This document shows, piece by piece, positions 7,477 to 15,558 of a DNA stretch of 64,000 nucleotides. The DNA is taken from contig OZ251449.1 of NCBI GenBank assembly GCA_965242505.1, positions 2,294,001 through 2,358,000 on the forward strand. Direction: 5' to 3'. A model generated the notes under the pieces. It was given only the letters and a program-made list of their open reading frames with translations. It had not been told where the DNA came from and made no database searches. Position numbers and translations under genes: made by a program. The DNA comes from UBA2966 sp965242505 (GTDB lineage Bacteria; Pseudomonadota; Alphaproteobacteria; UBA2966). Numbering within the stretch: the first letter of the stretch is position 1; every line of letters starts with the position of its first letter.

Positions 7477-9918
7477 ATGGCGTCGCGACGTTCGGCAGGC
7501 CGCCCATCGAGGAAGCTCGACGACGGCGCCGACGACCGGGAGCGCGGCGCGCTCGTCCGGCGGCTCGAGGCGCTCGACCGCAAGGTCCTGTGGCTGGCGA
7601 CGTGGATGATCCACAACGCCAACCACGTCCGGCCCAACGAAGACGGCGTGAAGGTCGGCGGACACCAGGCCTCCTGCGCCTCCGCCAGCACGCTGTTGAC
7701 GGCGCTCTACGCGCGCATCCTGCGGCCGGAAGACCGGATCGCGGTCAAGCCGCACGCCTCGCCGGTCATGCACGCGATCCACTACCTCTTCGGCCTCCAG
7801 ACGCGCGAGAACCTGGAGCGGTTCCGGGGGTTCGGCGGCGCCCAGTCGTATCCGTCGCGGACCAGGGACTCCTGCCCGGTCGACTTCTCCACGGGCTCGG
7901 TCGGCCTCGGCGTGGGCGCGACCCTGTTCGCGTCGATGGTCCAGGACTACCTGCGCATGCGCGGACTCGTCGAGCCGAACCAGCCGGCGGGGCGCATGAT
8001 CGCCCTGATGGGCGACGCCGAGCTCGACGAGGGCAACGTCTACGAGGCGCTGCTGGAGGGCTGGAAGCACGACGTAAGGAACCTGTGGTGGGTCGTCGAC
8101 TACAACCGGCAGAGCCTCGACGGCGTCATCAACGTGTTCCTCTTCCAGAAGATCGAGGACTTCTTCCGCTCCGTCGGCTGGAACGTCGTCACGCTGAAGT
8201 ACGGCGCGCGCCTGCGCGAGGCCTTCGAGGGGCCGGCCGGCGGGGCGCTCCGGCGCTGGATCGACGACTGTCCCAACCCGACGTACTCCGCCCTGACGTT
8301 CGCCGGGGGCGCGGCCTGGCGCGATCGCCTCGAACGCGACCTGAGAGGGACGTCGGGCCTGAAGGAACTTCTCGACTCCCACGACGACGACGGCCTCCAC
8401 CGCCTGATGACCAACCTCGCCGGCCACGACATGAGGAGCGTCCTGGAGGCGTTCGAGGCGGTCGGCGACGACACGCCGCAGTGCTTCATCGCCTACACGA
8501 TCAAGGGCCTCGGCCTGCCCTTCGCGGGCCACAAGGACAACCACGCCGGCCTCATGAACCCGGAACAGATGCGGCGTTTCCGCGAGGCCAACGGCATCCC
8601 GGAGGGCCGCGAGTGGGAGCCGTTCGAGGGGCTCGAACCGGGTCCGGAAGAGATGGCCGAACTCCTGAACGCGGCGCCCTACCGCAACGTCCGCCGGACC
8701 CGCCAGGAACCCGCGGCCATCGCCATTCCCGAGATCGCCGCGCCGGAAACCCGGCGGACGTCCACGCAGGAGTCCTTCGGCCGCATCCTCAACGACCTGG
8801 GACGGGGCGCCTCCGACGCCGCCAGCCGCATCGTGACGACGTCGCCGGACGTCACGGTCTCCACCAACCTGGGCGGCTGGGTCAACCAGCGGGGCCTGTT
8901 CGACCGCGAGACGCGCTCGGACCAGTTCCGGCTGGAGCACATCGCCTCCGCCCAGAAATGGGAGACGTCCCCCGGCGGCCAGCACATCGAGCTGGGCATC
9001 GCGGAAAACAACCTGTTCCTCCTGCTCTCCATGCTCGGCCTGTCCGAGGACATGTTCGGCGCGCGCCTGCTTCCCATCGGAACGCTGTACGACACCTTCA
9101 TCGGCCGGGGGCTGGACGCGCTCAACTACGCCTGCCACCAGGACGCCCGGTTCATCCTCGTCGGCACGCCGTCGGGCGTCGCGCTGGCGCCGGAAGGCGG
9201 CGCCCATCAGTCCGTCGGCACGACGCTGATCGGGATGGCGCAGGACAATCTGCTCACGTTCGAGCCGGCCTTCGCCGACGAGCTCGCCGTCGTCATGCGC
9301 TGGGCCATGGAGCACATCCAGAAGCCCGACGGGACCTCCGTCTATCTGCGCCTCACCACGCGGCCGCTCGAACAACCCCGGCGCGCCATGACGCCGGCGC
9401 TGGAGAAGGACGTCCTCGCCGGCGGCTACTGGCGCCGGGAGCCCGGTCCGGACGCCGATCTCGCGGTCGCGTTCTCGGGCGCCGTGGCGCCGGAGGCCGT
9501 CGAGGCGCACGAGAGCCTGCTCGACGACGTTCCCGGCGCGGGGCTGCTCGCGGTCACGTCGGCCGACCGGCTCCATACGGACTGGCGCGCCGCGATGCGG
9601 GAGCGCGGCGCCGGAGCGCGCGGAGCGTCCAGCCACGTGGAACGGCTGCTGGGCGCCCTGTCGCCGGACGCGGCGGTCGTCACGGCCGTCGACGCCCACC
9701 CCGCGACGCTGAGCTGGCTCGGCTCCGTCCGCGGACACGCGATCGCGCCCCTGGGGGTCGACCGGTTCGGACAGTCGGGGAGCGTCGCGGACCTCTACCG
9801 GACCCACGGCATCGACGCCGCCGCCCTGATCGACGCCGCGGCCGAGGCGCGGTTGCGCCGGTTCGGCGGCCCGGGCGCTTCCGCCGTCACCCGACGTCCG
9901 GGAAGGATTCCGCCGTGA
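7477..9918 (+). CDS. Transketolase-like / pyruvate dehydrogenase E1-like enzyme
   Basis: This is a thiamine-diphosphate enzyme of 813 residues with the transketolase/AceE domain order. The N-terminal pyrophosphate domain has DFSTGSVGLGVGATL and the cofactor motif GDAELDEGN...VDYN (D180, N210; GDA replaces the usual GDG). The central pyrimidine domain has GIAENNLFLLLSMLG with the activating Glu. Segments such as YTIKGLGLPFAGHKDNH and GTPSGVALAPEGGAHQS resemble homodimeric PDH E1 more than classic transketolase, but it is shorter than AceE (about 890). The reaction is therefore uncertain: 2-oxoacid decarboxylation or ketol transfer. Its 3' end overlaps the convergent MEMO/AMMECR1 gene by 32 bases. 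Confidence 0.82.
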   Translation: MASRRSAGRPSRKLDDGADDRERGALVRRLEALDRKVLWLATWMIHNANHVRPNEDGVKVGGHQASCASASTLLTALYARILRPEDRIAVKPHASPVMHAIHYLFGLQTRENLERFRGFGGAQSYPSRTRDSCPVDFSTGSVGLGVGATLFASMVQDYLRMRGLVEPNQPAGRMIALMGDAELDEGNVYEALLEGWKHDVRNLWWVVDYNRQSLDGVINVFLFQKIEDFFRSVGWNVVTLKYGARLREAFEGPAGGALRRWIDDCPNPTYSALTFAGGAAWRDRLERDLRGTSGLKELLDSHDDDGLHRLMTNLAGHDMRSVLEAFEAVGDDTPQCFIAYTIKGLGLPFAGHKDNHAGLMNPEQMRRFREANGIPEGREWEPFEGLEPGPEEMAELLNAAPYRNVRRTRQEPAAIAIPEIAAPETRRTSTQESFGRILNDLGRGASDAASRIVTTSPDVTVSTNLGGWVNQRGLFDRETRSDQFRLEHIASAQKWETSPGGQHIELGIAENNLFLLLSMLGLSEDMFGARLLPIGTLYDTFIGRGLDALNYACHQDARFILVGTPSGVALAPEGGAHQSVGTTLIGMAQDNLLTFEPAFADELAVVMRWAMEHIQKPDGTSVYLRLTTRPLEQPRRAMTPALEKDVLAGGYWRREPGPDADLAVAFSGAVAPEAVEAHESLLDDVPGAGLLAVTSADRLHTDWRAAMRERGAGARGASSHVERLLGALSPDAAVVTAVDAHPATLSWLGSVRGHAIAPLGVDRFGQSGSVADLYRTHGIDAAALIDAAAEARLRRFGGPGASAVTRRPGRIPP

Positions 9919-11278
9919 AGCGCCGGACCCGGAGGGTGTCCGCCCAATGGTCCGCCGCGAGCCCCGCCTTCGCCTTCAGGCGCGCAAGGAACACGGGCGC
10001 CTCGGGGTAACGCCTCCAGACCCGGGGCGGGAAGGCGGCCCGTTTCTCCCCGTCTTCCAGGACGAGGCCGTCGACGCCGGGCCGCAACCGGCCGATCAGG
10101 TCGTCCTCCGACGCGAACTCCAGCGCGACCGGAACGCTCAGGACCGAGACGCTCAGGCCGACGCCTTCGCACTCGCCCTCGGCCAGCGGTTCGAACCTCG
10201 GGTCTTCGAACGCCGCGCGCCAGGCGTTCCGGGCCACGTCGACGGCCAGCGGGCGGCGCGGCGCGAGCGATCCGGCGCACCCCCGCAGGCGCCCGTCCCG
10301 CTCCAGCGTCACGAAGCTGGCGCGGGGCGCCGCCAGCCGCGGCGGCGGCGGGTCCGGCGACGGAGCCGGTTCCTGTCCGCTCGCCGGTCCTGCGCAGACG
10401 GCCTCGCGGGCGACGTCGACGAGTCGCTCGCGGAACCGCGCCGGCAGGCGCCCGTCCTCCTCGACGATGAACGAGCCGTACCCCACGACCCTGTCGCGGG
10501 GGCCCGCGGTGTCGCCCGAGTTGCGCCGGTCCACGAGGGTGATGCGCAGGTCCCGCCGCCGGGCCAGCGCCATCAGCCCGCCGATGGCGCGCGCCCCGCA
10601 GGCGCCCTCGGTCGTCACTCCGTCCACCTCCAGCGTCTGGACGGCGCGGCACGTCTCGGCATCCATCTCGTTCGCCGCGGCGTAGTCGCGGTGGCGGCTC
10701 AGGTCCGAGCTGACGACGATCAGGGTCTCCGGGCCGCCCCACAGGGCGTCGAGCGCGCGCGCGACGTCCTCGGGCGCCGCGTCCCCGACCACGACCGGGA
10801 CGAGGCGGAAGTCCCCGAGCGCCGTCTGGAGGAAGGGCAGATGCGCCTCCAGGCTGTGCTCCCGGGCGTGGGCCTCGTCCATGAACCGGACCCGTCCGAC
10901 CCCGGCGAGCCGGGCGACGGCGCGCGCGTCGACCGGAACGGGACCGAGGGGCGTGACGTAGGCGTCGGCGCCGGTGACGGCGAGACCGGCGAAGCCGACG
11001 CGGTGCGACGGTCCCAGCAGGACGACCCGCTCCACGGTCCCGCGGGCCGCCTCGAGCCGCGCATAGACGGAGGCGGCGACGGGAGCGGAGCAGGCGTAGC
11101 CCGCGTGGGGCGCGATCACGGCCTTGGGCCGGGGCGCGTCCGGGTCCTCGCGGTTGGCCGGGCGGGCGTCGGCCAGATAGGCGTCCACCGCGGCGCGCAG
11201 TTCGCCGGGGTCCTCCGGGTAGAGGAACCCCGCGACCGCGGGCGGACGGATGCGCTCGAAAGTCTCCCCGGCGGCCAT
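9887..11278 (-). CDS. MEMO1-AMMECR1 fusion (AmmeMemoRadiSam proteins B and A)
   Basis: The 463-residue protein joins two families. Residues 1-275 form a MEMO1-like domain (class III dioxygenase fold), with PPAVAGFLYPEDPGELR, IAPHAGYACSAPVAA, LLGPSHRVGF, REHSLEAHLPFLQ and VVSSDLSRHRDY; the conserved histidines of the metal site are kept. After a proline-rich linker (about 300-312), residues 313-463 form AMMECR1, with ASFVTLERDGRLRGCAGSL and NAWRAAFEDPRF. In many prokaryotes these proteins occur with a radical SAM enzyme as the AmmeMemoRadiSam system; the chemistry is poorly known. No radical SAM gene is in this window. The ribosome binding site is GGGAGGGCGGGG before ATG. Confidence 0.9.
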   Translation of the reverse strand: MAAGETFERIRPPAVAGFLYPEDPGELRAAVDAYLADARPANREDPDAPRPKAVIAPHAGYACSAPVAASVYARLEAARGTVERVVLLGPSHRVGFAGLAVTGADAYVTPLGPVPVDARAVARLAGVGRVRFMDEAHAREHSLEAHLPFLQTALGDFRLVPVVVGDAAPEDVARALDALWGGPETLIVVSSDLSRHRDYAAANEMDAETCRAVQTLEVDGVTTEGACGARAIGGLMALARRRDLRITLVDRRNSGDTAGPRDRVVGYGSFIVEEDGRLPARFRERLVDVAREAVCAGPASGQEPAPSPDPPPPRLAAPRASFVTLERDGRLRGCAGSLAPRRPLAVDVARNAWRAAFEDPRFEPLAEGECEGVGLSVSVLSVPVALEFASEDDLIGRLRPGVDGLVLEDGEKRAAFPPRVWRRYPEAPVFLARLKAKAGLAADHWADTLRVRRFTAESFPDVG

Positions 11279-11349
11279 GATCCCCGCCCTCCCCGCAGCC
11301 GCCCGGTCATCGCCGACATGCTACGAGAACCCGTCGGTCCCGCCATGTC

Positions 11350-11757
11350 GACCCGCATTTTCATACCGGCGGGGATCGAGGATCGCGCGGCATTGCGGGA
11401 CCGCGGTCCACCCCCCTCCCGACCTCCCCCCTGTTATGGGGGAGGAGTGTGGATGGTCAGGGAGGAGGAGCGTCAATGGTTCCCTCCCATCCCCCCTGTT
11501 CTCCCTCTCCCTTGCAGGGGGAGGGTCGGGGTGGGGGTCGCGGCGGAGGGAAGAGCGCGAACGGACCCCGCAGCGCCCCCGTCGCCGGATGACGATCGCG
11601 CGGCGTTGCGGGACCGCGGTCCACCCCCCTCCCGACCTCCCCCCTGTTATGGGGGAGGAGTATCAATAGCTCCCTCCCCCTGGCAGGGGGAGGGTCGGGG
11701 TGGGGGTCGCGGCGGAGGGAAGAGCGCGAACGGACCCTGCGGCGCACCCGCCGCCGG
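11350..11757. repeat. Two composite repeats in tandem
   Basis: This fills the gap between the MEMO/AMMECR1 gene and the amidohydrolase gene. The left terminus is cgcattttcataccggcggg. Then come two consecutive units, each built as GCGGC(G/A)TTGCGGGACCGCGG, A motif (TGTTATGGGGGAGG), B motif, GAGGGAAGAGCGCGAACGGAC and CC(C/T)GC(A/G)GCGC. Bases 11279-11349 hold nothing recognisable. Confidence 0.88.
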
Positions 11758-11759
11758 AA

Positions 11760-12647
11760 TCAGGCGAGCTCCGGTATCCGGAGGGCGCACAGGGTCTCGA
11801 TGAGTTTCGCCATGTGGGACTTCACGATCCGCATCCGGGGAAGCCGCCGGATTTCGGCCTCGTCCATGTAGACCGCCCGGTTGATCTCGATCTGGAGGGC
11901 GTGCACGCCCTCCGCCGGCCTGCCGTAATGGCGGGTGATGTAGCCCCCGGCGTAGGGCGCGTTGCGGCGCACGACGTACCCGAGGGAGGTCAGCAGCTCC
12001 TCGGCGGCATCCGTGAGAGCGGGCAGGCAGCTCGTCCCGTACCGGTCGCCGAGGACGACGTCCGCCCGTTCGCAGCCCGAGTCCCGGTCCATGGGACCGC
12101 CCACCGAGGGCATCGAATGGCAGTCGATGAGCGCCGCGTGGCCGAAGGCGCGGCGCGTCGAGCACAGCAGGCCGGAGAGGGCGCGGTGGAAGGGCAGGTA
12201 GAGCTCGTCGACGCGCCGCGCGGCGTCCGCGAAACGAAGCTTGTCGGCGTAGATCTCGGTGCCGCTCGAGACGATGCGGGCGATGGTCCCGACTCCTCCG
12301 GCCACCCTGCGGGACCTCGTGTTCACGTAGTCCGGCAGCTCCTCCTCGAACATCGCCGGGTCGAGCTCCCAGGCTTCCCGGTTCACGTCCATATAGGCGC
12401 GCGGGAAGTTCGCGCGGATCAGGGGAGCGCCGCGGGACGGCGCGCCCTCGAACAGCTCGTCGACGAAACTGTCCTCGGACTTTCTCAGGCTGTGGGGATC
12501 GAGGCGCGAGGCCGCGAGAAGGTCGTCCGGGTAGTCGGAGCCGCTGTGCGGCGAGGCGAAGACGCAAGGCGACGACGCCCTTTGCGGCGCGAGCACCTCG
12601 AACGGTGGCGGGGCGGGGTCCATCACCGTCTCGAGCACGGCAGCCAT
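11760..12647 (-). CDS. N-formylglutamate amidohydrolase family protein
   Basis: This FGase/HutG-like hydrolase acts on N-formylglutamate or a related N-formyl amino acid, usually at the end of histidine catabolism. The 295 residues show the family pattern: VFASPHSGSDYP (His near 35), DRDSGCERADVVLGDRYG, ALIDCHSMPS, YAGGYITRHYGRP and LQIEINRAVYMDE. No hut genes are near, so the pathway is uncertain. Start selection is uncertain: the ATG used fits the family, but an in-frame ATG at 12719 could add 24 residues. Its 3' end abuts repeat DNA and its 5' end faces the tRNA-Val promoter region. Confidence 0.85.
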   Translation of the reverse strand: MAAVLETVMDPAPPPFEVLAPQRASSPCVFASPHSGSDYPDDLLAASRLDPHSLRKSEDSFVDELFEGAPSRGAPLIRANFPRAYMDVNREAWELDPAMFEEELPDYVNTRSRRVAGGVGTIARIVSSGTEIYADKLRFADAARRVDELYLPFHRALSGLLCSTRRAFGHAALIDCHSMPSVGGPMDRDSGCERADVVLGDRYGTSCLPALTDAAEELLTSLGYVVRRNAPYAGGYITRHYGRPAEGVHALQIEINRAVYMDEAEIRRLPRMRIVKSHMAKLIETLCALRIPELA

Positions 12648-12755
12648 GACCCGACTATGCAGGGCGCGGCGCTCCGCGGCAAGCGAAAGCGCGAGCCGGG
12701 CGGCGTTTTTCGCCTCCATCCACCGAATCGCGGGCACCGCGGGCGGAACAGGGCC

Positions 12756-12783
12756 TTGCCTCGTCCGCGCGGACGAATAAAAT
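12756..12783 (+). promoter_or_regulatory. Candidate promoter of tRNA-Val
   Basis: TTGCCT and TAAAAT are separated by 16 bases, about 70 bases upstream of the tRNA 5' end. The AT-rich patch (GAATAAAATACGG) stands out in this GC-rich region. Inference from position and sequence only. Confidence 0.45.
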
Positions 12784-12855
12784 ACGGTTCCTCGCGCCCC
12801 GTATCGCCCGGCGGATCTCACGCCGAATTGCGCCGGGCGGACGGGCGCGGCGCGT

Positions 12856-12930
12856 GGGCGCGTAGCTCAGCGGGAGAGCACTTCGGTGACATCGAAGGGG
12901 TCGTAAGTTCAATCCTTACCGCGCCCACCA
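12856..12930 (+). tRNA. tRNA-Val(GAC)
   Basis: A 75-base cloverleaf folds by hand. The acceptor GGGCGCG pairs with CGCGCCC, and the gene encodes ACCA at the 3' end. The D arm is GCTC...GAGC. The anticodon stem is CTTCG/CGAAG with loop GTGACAT, giving anticodon GAC. The T stem is GTAAG/CTTAC around TTCAATC. The Rieske oxygenase gene begins 45 bases after the CCA end. Confidence 0.95.
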
Positions 12931-12975
12931 TTTTCCCGAGTCGCCGGGCGACGCGGCAGGGAGGAGGCGAACGAG

Positions 12976-14361
12976 ATGGCCGTCGTCGAGATCGACCCCG
13001 ACCGGCGCGAGCTCCGGAAGAAGCCGTTCAGCGGCTACCACTCGCGGGAGATCACGGAACCCGACGCCCTGCTGACGGAGACCGGGCCGGGCACGCCGAT
13101 GGGCGAGTATTTCCGGCGCTTCTGGCTGCCCATCTGCCTGTCGGACCACCTCGGCGACCTGCCCAAGGCGGTGAAGACGCTCGGCGAGGACCTCGTCGCC
13201 TTCCGCGACAAGTCGGGGCGGGCCGGCGTTCTACACCGGCATTGCAGCCATCGCGGCGCGTCGCTCGAGTACGGCATCGTCTCGGAGCGGGGCATCCGCT
13301 GCTGCTATCACGGCTGGCTGTTCGACGTCGACGGTTCCGTCCTGGAAACGCCGGGCGAGCCGCCGGACTCGAAGCTGAAGGACGGCCTGTTCCACGGCGC
13401 CTATCCGGCGACCGAGATCCACGGCATGGTCTGGGCCTACATGGGCCCGCCCGACCTGATCCCGCACGAGCCGCGCCTCGACTTCTTCGAGATGCCGGAC
13501 GTCAAGTTCATCCCCTTCGCCCTGCCCTACGAGAGCAACTGGCTGAACTCGCAGGAAAACTCCATGGACCCGTTCCATGCCGTGTTCCTGCACGGCACGG
13601 ACGGCCAGCACTTCCAGAACCCGTCGATCGGCCTGCATCCCAACATCAAGTGGCGGATCACGGGCGCGGGCAGCGGCATGGTCTACATGTCCGTGCGCCG
13701 GCTCGACGACGACTGGATCTGGGCGCGCATGAACTACTGCCACATGCCGTTCGAGAGCTACGTGCCGACGACCATCGAGTTGCCCAGGCCGACCTACTAC
13801 AACGCGGCGATCTACCTCCGCCAGCACGTTCCCGTCGACGACCGGCGGTCGATCCTGTTCGGCTGGCGGGCCTACGGCGCGGACCGCGTCATCGGCCCCG
13901 ACCACACCCGCAACGGCTGGAACCTGACGGACGTCGACGGCCAGACCCAGCGTCCCTCCTACGAGGCGGCGCAGCGCAAGGCCGGCGACTTCGAAGCCCA
14001 GGGCAGCATCTGGTACGGCGCGCCGCGTCCCGCCATCGAGCACAAGGGAACGACCGACGTCGGCGTCGTCATGATGCGCCGGCAGTTGCGCGAGATCCTC
14101 GAGGGCCATGCGCCAGCGGCGTGGCCGGAGCCGGCCAGGAGCGACGGGGCGGCGCCGAGCGTCAGAAAGGTCCTCGCCCAGGATTCAGTGATCAACGTCA
14201 GGCGGCGCGCCGATTCGGACGAGGACTGGAATCTGCTGACCGCGGTGGGCGAGGAGATCACCGACGCCGTCATCGAAGGCAGCGACCGGTACGACGGCGA
14301 CGAACGTGTCGACTGGATCGTCGGCGAGATCAAGAAGATCGAAGCCAGGTATCGAGGGTAA
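12976..14361 (+). CDS. Aromatic ring-hydroxylating (Rieske) oxygenase alpha subunit
   Basis: This is a 461-residue Rieske non-heme iron oxygenase of the phthalate/phenoxybenzoate-dioxygenase type. The [2Fe-2S] ligands are C90-x-H92 in HCSHRG and C109-x2-H112 in CCYHGW. The mononuclear iron site is in ENSMDPFHAVFLHG (D198, H201, H206). GTPMGEYFRRFWLPICLS at the N-terminus is typical of this subgroup. It would dioxygenate or demethylate an aromatic substrate with electrons from a separate reductase, none of which is in this window. A GGGAGGAGGCGAACGAG stretch precedes the ATG. The substrate cannot be told. Confidence 0.92.
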   Translation: MAVVEIDPDRRELRKKPFSGYHSREITEPDALLTETGPGTPMGEYFRRFWLPICLSDHLGDLPKAVKTLGEDLVAFRDKSGRAGVLHRHCSHRGASLEYGIVSERGIRCCYHGWLFDVDGSVLETPGEPPDSKLKDGLFHGAYPATEIHGMVWAYMGPPDLIPHEPRLDFFEMPDVKFIPFALPYESNWLNSQENSMDPFHAVFLHGTDGQHFQNPSIGLHPNIKWRITGAGSGMVYMSVRRLDDDWIWARMNYCHMPFESYVPTTIELPRPTYYNAAIYLRQHVPVDDRRSILFGWRAYGADRVIGPDHTRNGWNLTDVDGQTQRPSYEAAQRKAGDFEAQGSIWYGAPRPAIEHKGTTDVGVVMMRRQLREILEGHAPAAWPEPARSDGAAPSVRKVLAQDSVINVRRRADSDEDWNLLTAVGEEITDAVIEGSDRYDGDERVDWIVGEIKKIEARYRG

Positions 14362-14379
14362 GGAGCGGCCCGCCCCGCG

Positions 14380-14515
14380 CGCGCTCCTCCCCCCGCCGGC
14401 CGCGACCCCCACCCCGACCCTCCCCCTGCCAGGGAGAGGGAGAAGAGGGGGGCGGCCCGCCCCGCGCGCTCTCCTCCCCCCTGACAGGGGGGAGGTCGGG
14501 AGGGGGGCTGGCGGC
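14380..14515. repeat. Composite repeat
   Basis: This holds one B motif (ACCCTCCCCCTGCCAGGGAG) and one A motif (CTCCCCCCTGACAGGGGGGA GGTCGGGAGG), joined by the related GCCCGCCCCGCGCGCTCTCC segments. It separates the Rieske gene from the PIN module. No terminal inverted repeats are recognisable here. Confidence 0.8.
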
Positions 14516-14563
14516 GGCGAGACCCGCGACCCATTCCGCGTTCACCAATTCCAGGAGGTCGAC

Positions 14564-15049
14564 ATGGTGAAAATTCGCGTCGCGGACGAGGTGTGGATCG
14601 CCACGGCGCTGCTGCACCGTCGGCATCCGGACCGGGACGACTTCGCGGTCGCGGAAATAGTGCGGAGCGCGGAGGCCGAGAAGGCGGCGGGCCCGGGGCC
14701 GTTGCGGCCCGGCGTGCAGGCGCACGCCTACCTTCATTGCGTGGCCAACAAGGCCCCCAATCCCGGGCGCTATCGAATGCTGGTCGAGACGTCCAAGGGG
14801 CGGCGTCGCCTCTTCAGGCCCGGCGATCCGCGCCATCGTCTACGCGCTTCCGGCAAGGACGCCCCCGATGCGCGCGACATTCCGCCGGCCTATGGCGAGC
14901 TGCTGGACTGGTATCGCCGGGAGTACGTCGGCGAGACCGGCGGACGCGACGCCGACCCGATCCTGTCCTTGCGCGGGATGGGCAAGGAAATCCGGGCGCG
15001 GGAAGAAGCCGACGCCTACGTCGCCCGGCTGCGGGAAGGGTGGCGATGA
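14564..15049 (+). CDS. Uncharacterised partner of PIN toxin
   Basis: The 161-residue protein is of no family I can name. It is charged, with no membrane segment. Its N-terminus (MVKIRVADEVWIATALLHRR) could be a small DNA-binding or dimerisation unit. A middle block HAYLHCVANKAPNPGRYRML and ETSKGRRRLFRPGDP look conserved, and the tail (RGMGKEIRAREEADAYVARL) is helical. A GGAGGTCGAC ribosome binding site precedes ATG. The stop overlaps the PIN gene's ATG in an ATGA, so translation is coupled. The inferred role is antitoxin for the PIN protein, though it is about twice the usual length. Confidence 0.6.
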   Translation: MVKIRVADEVWIATALLHRRHPDRDDFAVAEIVRSAEAEKAAGPGPLRPGVQAHAYLHCVANKAPNPGRYRMLVETSKGRRRLFRPGDPRHRLRASGKDAPDARDIPPAYGELLDWYRREYVGETGGRDADPILSLRGMGKEIRAREEADAYVARLREGWR

Positions 15050-15468
15050 GCAGGATCTTCTGGGACACGAACCTCTTCGCGCACCTGATCGAGGATCGGG
15101 GCGAGCGAGCCGGGCAGGTGGCGGCATTGCGCCGGTGGATGATCGAACGCGAGGACGAGCTTCTGACCTCCGCGCTCACCCTCGGGGAAGTCCTCGTGAA
15201 GCCCATGGAGGCCGGAGACGAGGAACTGACGCATCGCTACGAACAGGCGATCGGAACGGGAGCGACGGTGCTGCCGTTCGACGACCGCGCGGCCCGCGGG
15301 TTCGCGGAGATACGGCGGGACCGTTCGATCCGGCCGCCGGACGCGATTCAGCTCGCATGCGCTTCGGCGGCGAGCGTGGACTTGTTCGTCACCAACGACG
15401 ATCGCCTGAGCAGAAAGAACGTCCGGGGCATTCAGTTCATCCGGTCGCTCGAAAAGGCGGCCCCGTGA
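15046..15468 (+). CDS. PIN-domain ribonuclease toxin
   Basis: This is a 140-residue VapC-like PIN nuclease. The expected acidic residues are visible: D7 in IFWDTNLFAHLIED, a Glu in ALTLGEVLV, Asp in PPDAIQLACA and Asp in FVTNDDRLS. The length matches VapC-type toxins, and all four catalytic positions seem present, so it is probably active. It overlaps the upstream 161-residue gene by 4 bases, the normal antitoxin-toxin order. It would cleave RNA (tRNA or mRNA) when released; the target is unknown. Confidence 0.85.
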   Translation: MSRIFWDTNLFAHLIEDRGERAGQVAALRRWMIEREDELLTSALTLGEVLVKPMEAGDEELTHRYEQAIGTGATVLPFDDRAARGFAEIRRDRSIRPPDAIQLACASAASVDLFVTNDDRLSRKNVRGIQFIRSLEKAAP

Positions 15469-15494
15469 GCCGGCGACGCATTCGGAGCGGATCC

Positions 15495-15546
15495 TGCGTC
15501 CGGTCCACCCCCCTCCCGACCTCCCCCCTGACAGGGGGAGGAGTGT
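15495..15546. repeat. Repeat A, single
   Basis: A lone A motif: GGTCCACCCCCCTCCCGACC then TCCCCCCTGACAGGGGGAGG. It sits between the convergent PIN gene and coiled-coil gene copy 1. Confidence 0.8.
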
Positions 15547-15558
15547 GAAAAGGCGCCC

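Noticed and set aside
6514..9807. Very long minus-strand frame across the CBS and transketolase-like genes
   Set aside because: It is antisense to two genes with clear motifs and has the low-complexity composition of a GC-rich shadow.
12856..12975. tRNA-Val as an integration site for the Rieske gene or an island
   Set aside because: No partial tRNA duplicate, integrase or att-like direct repeat was found in the window.
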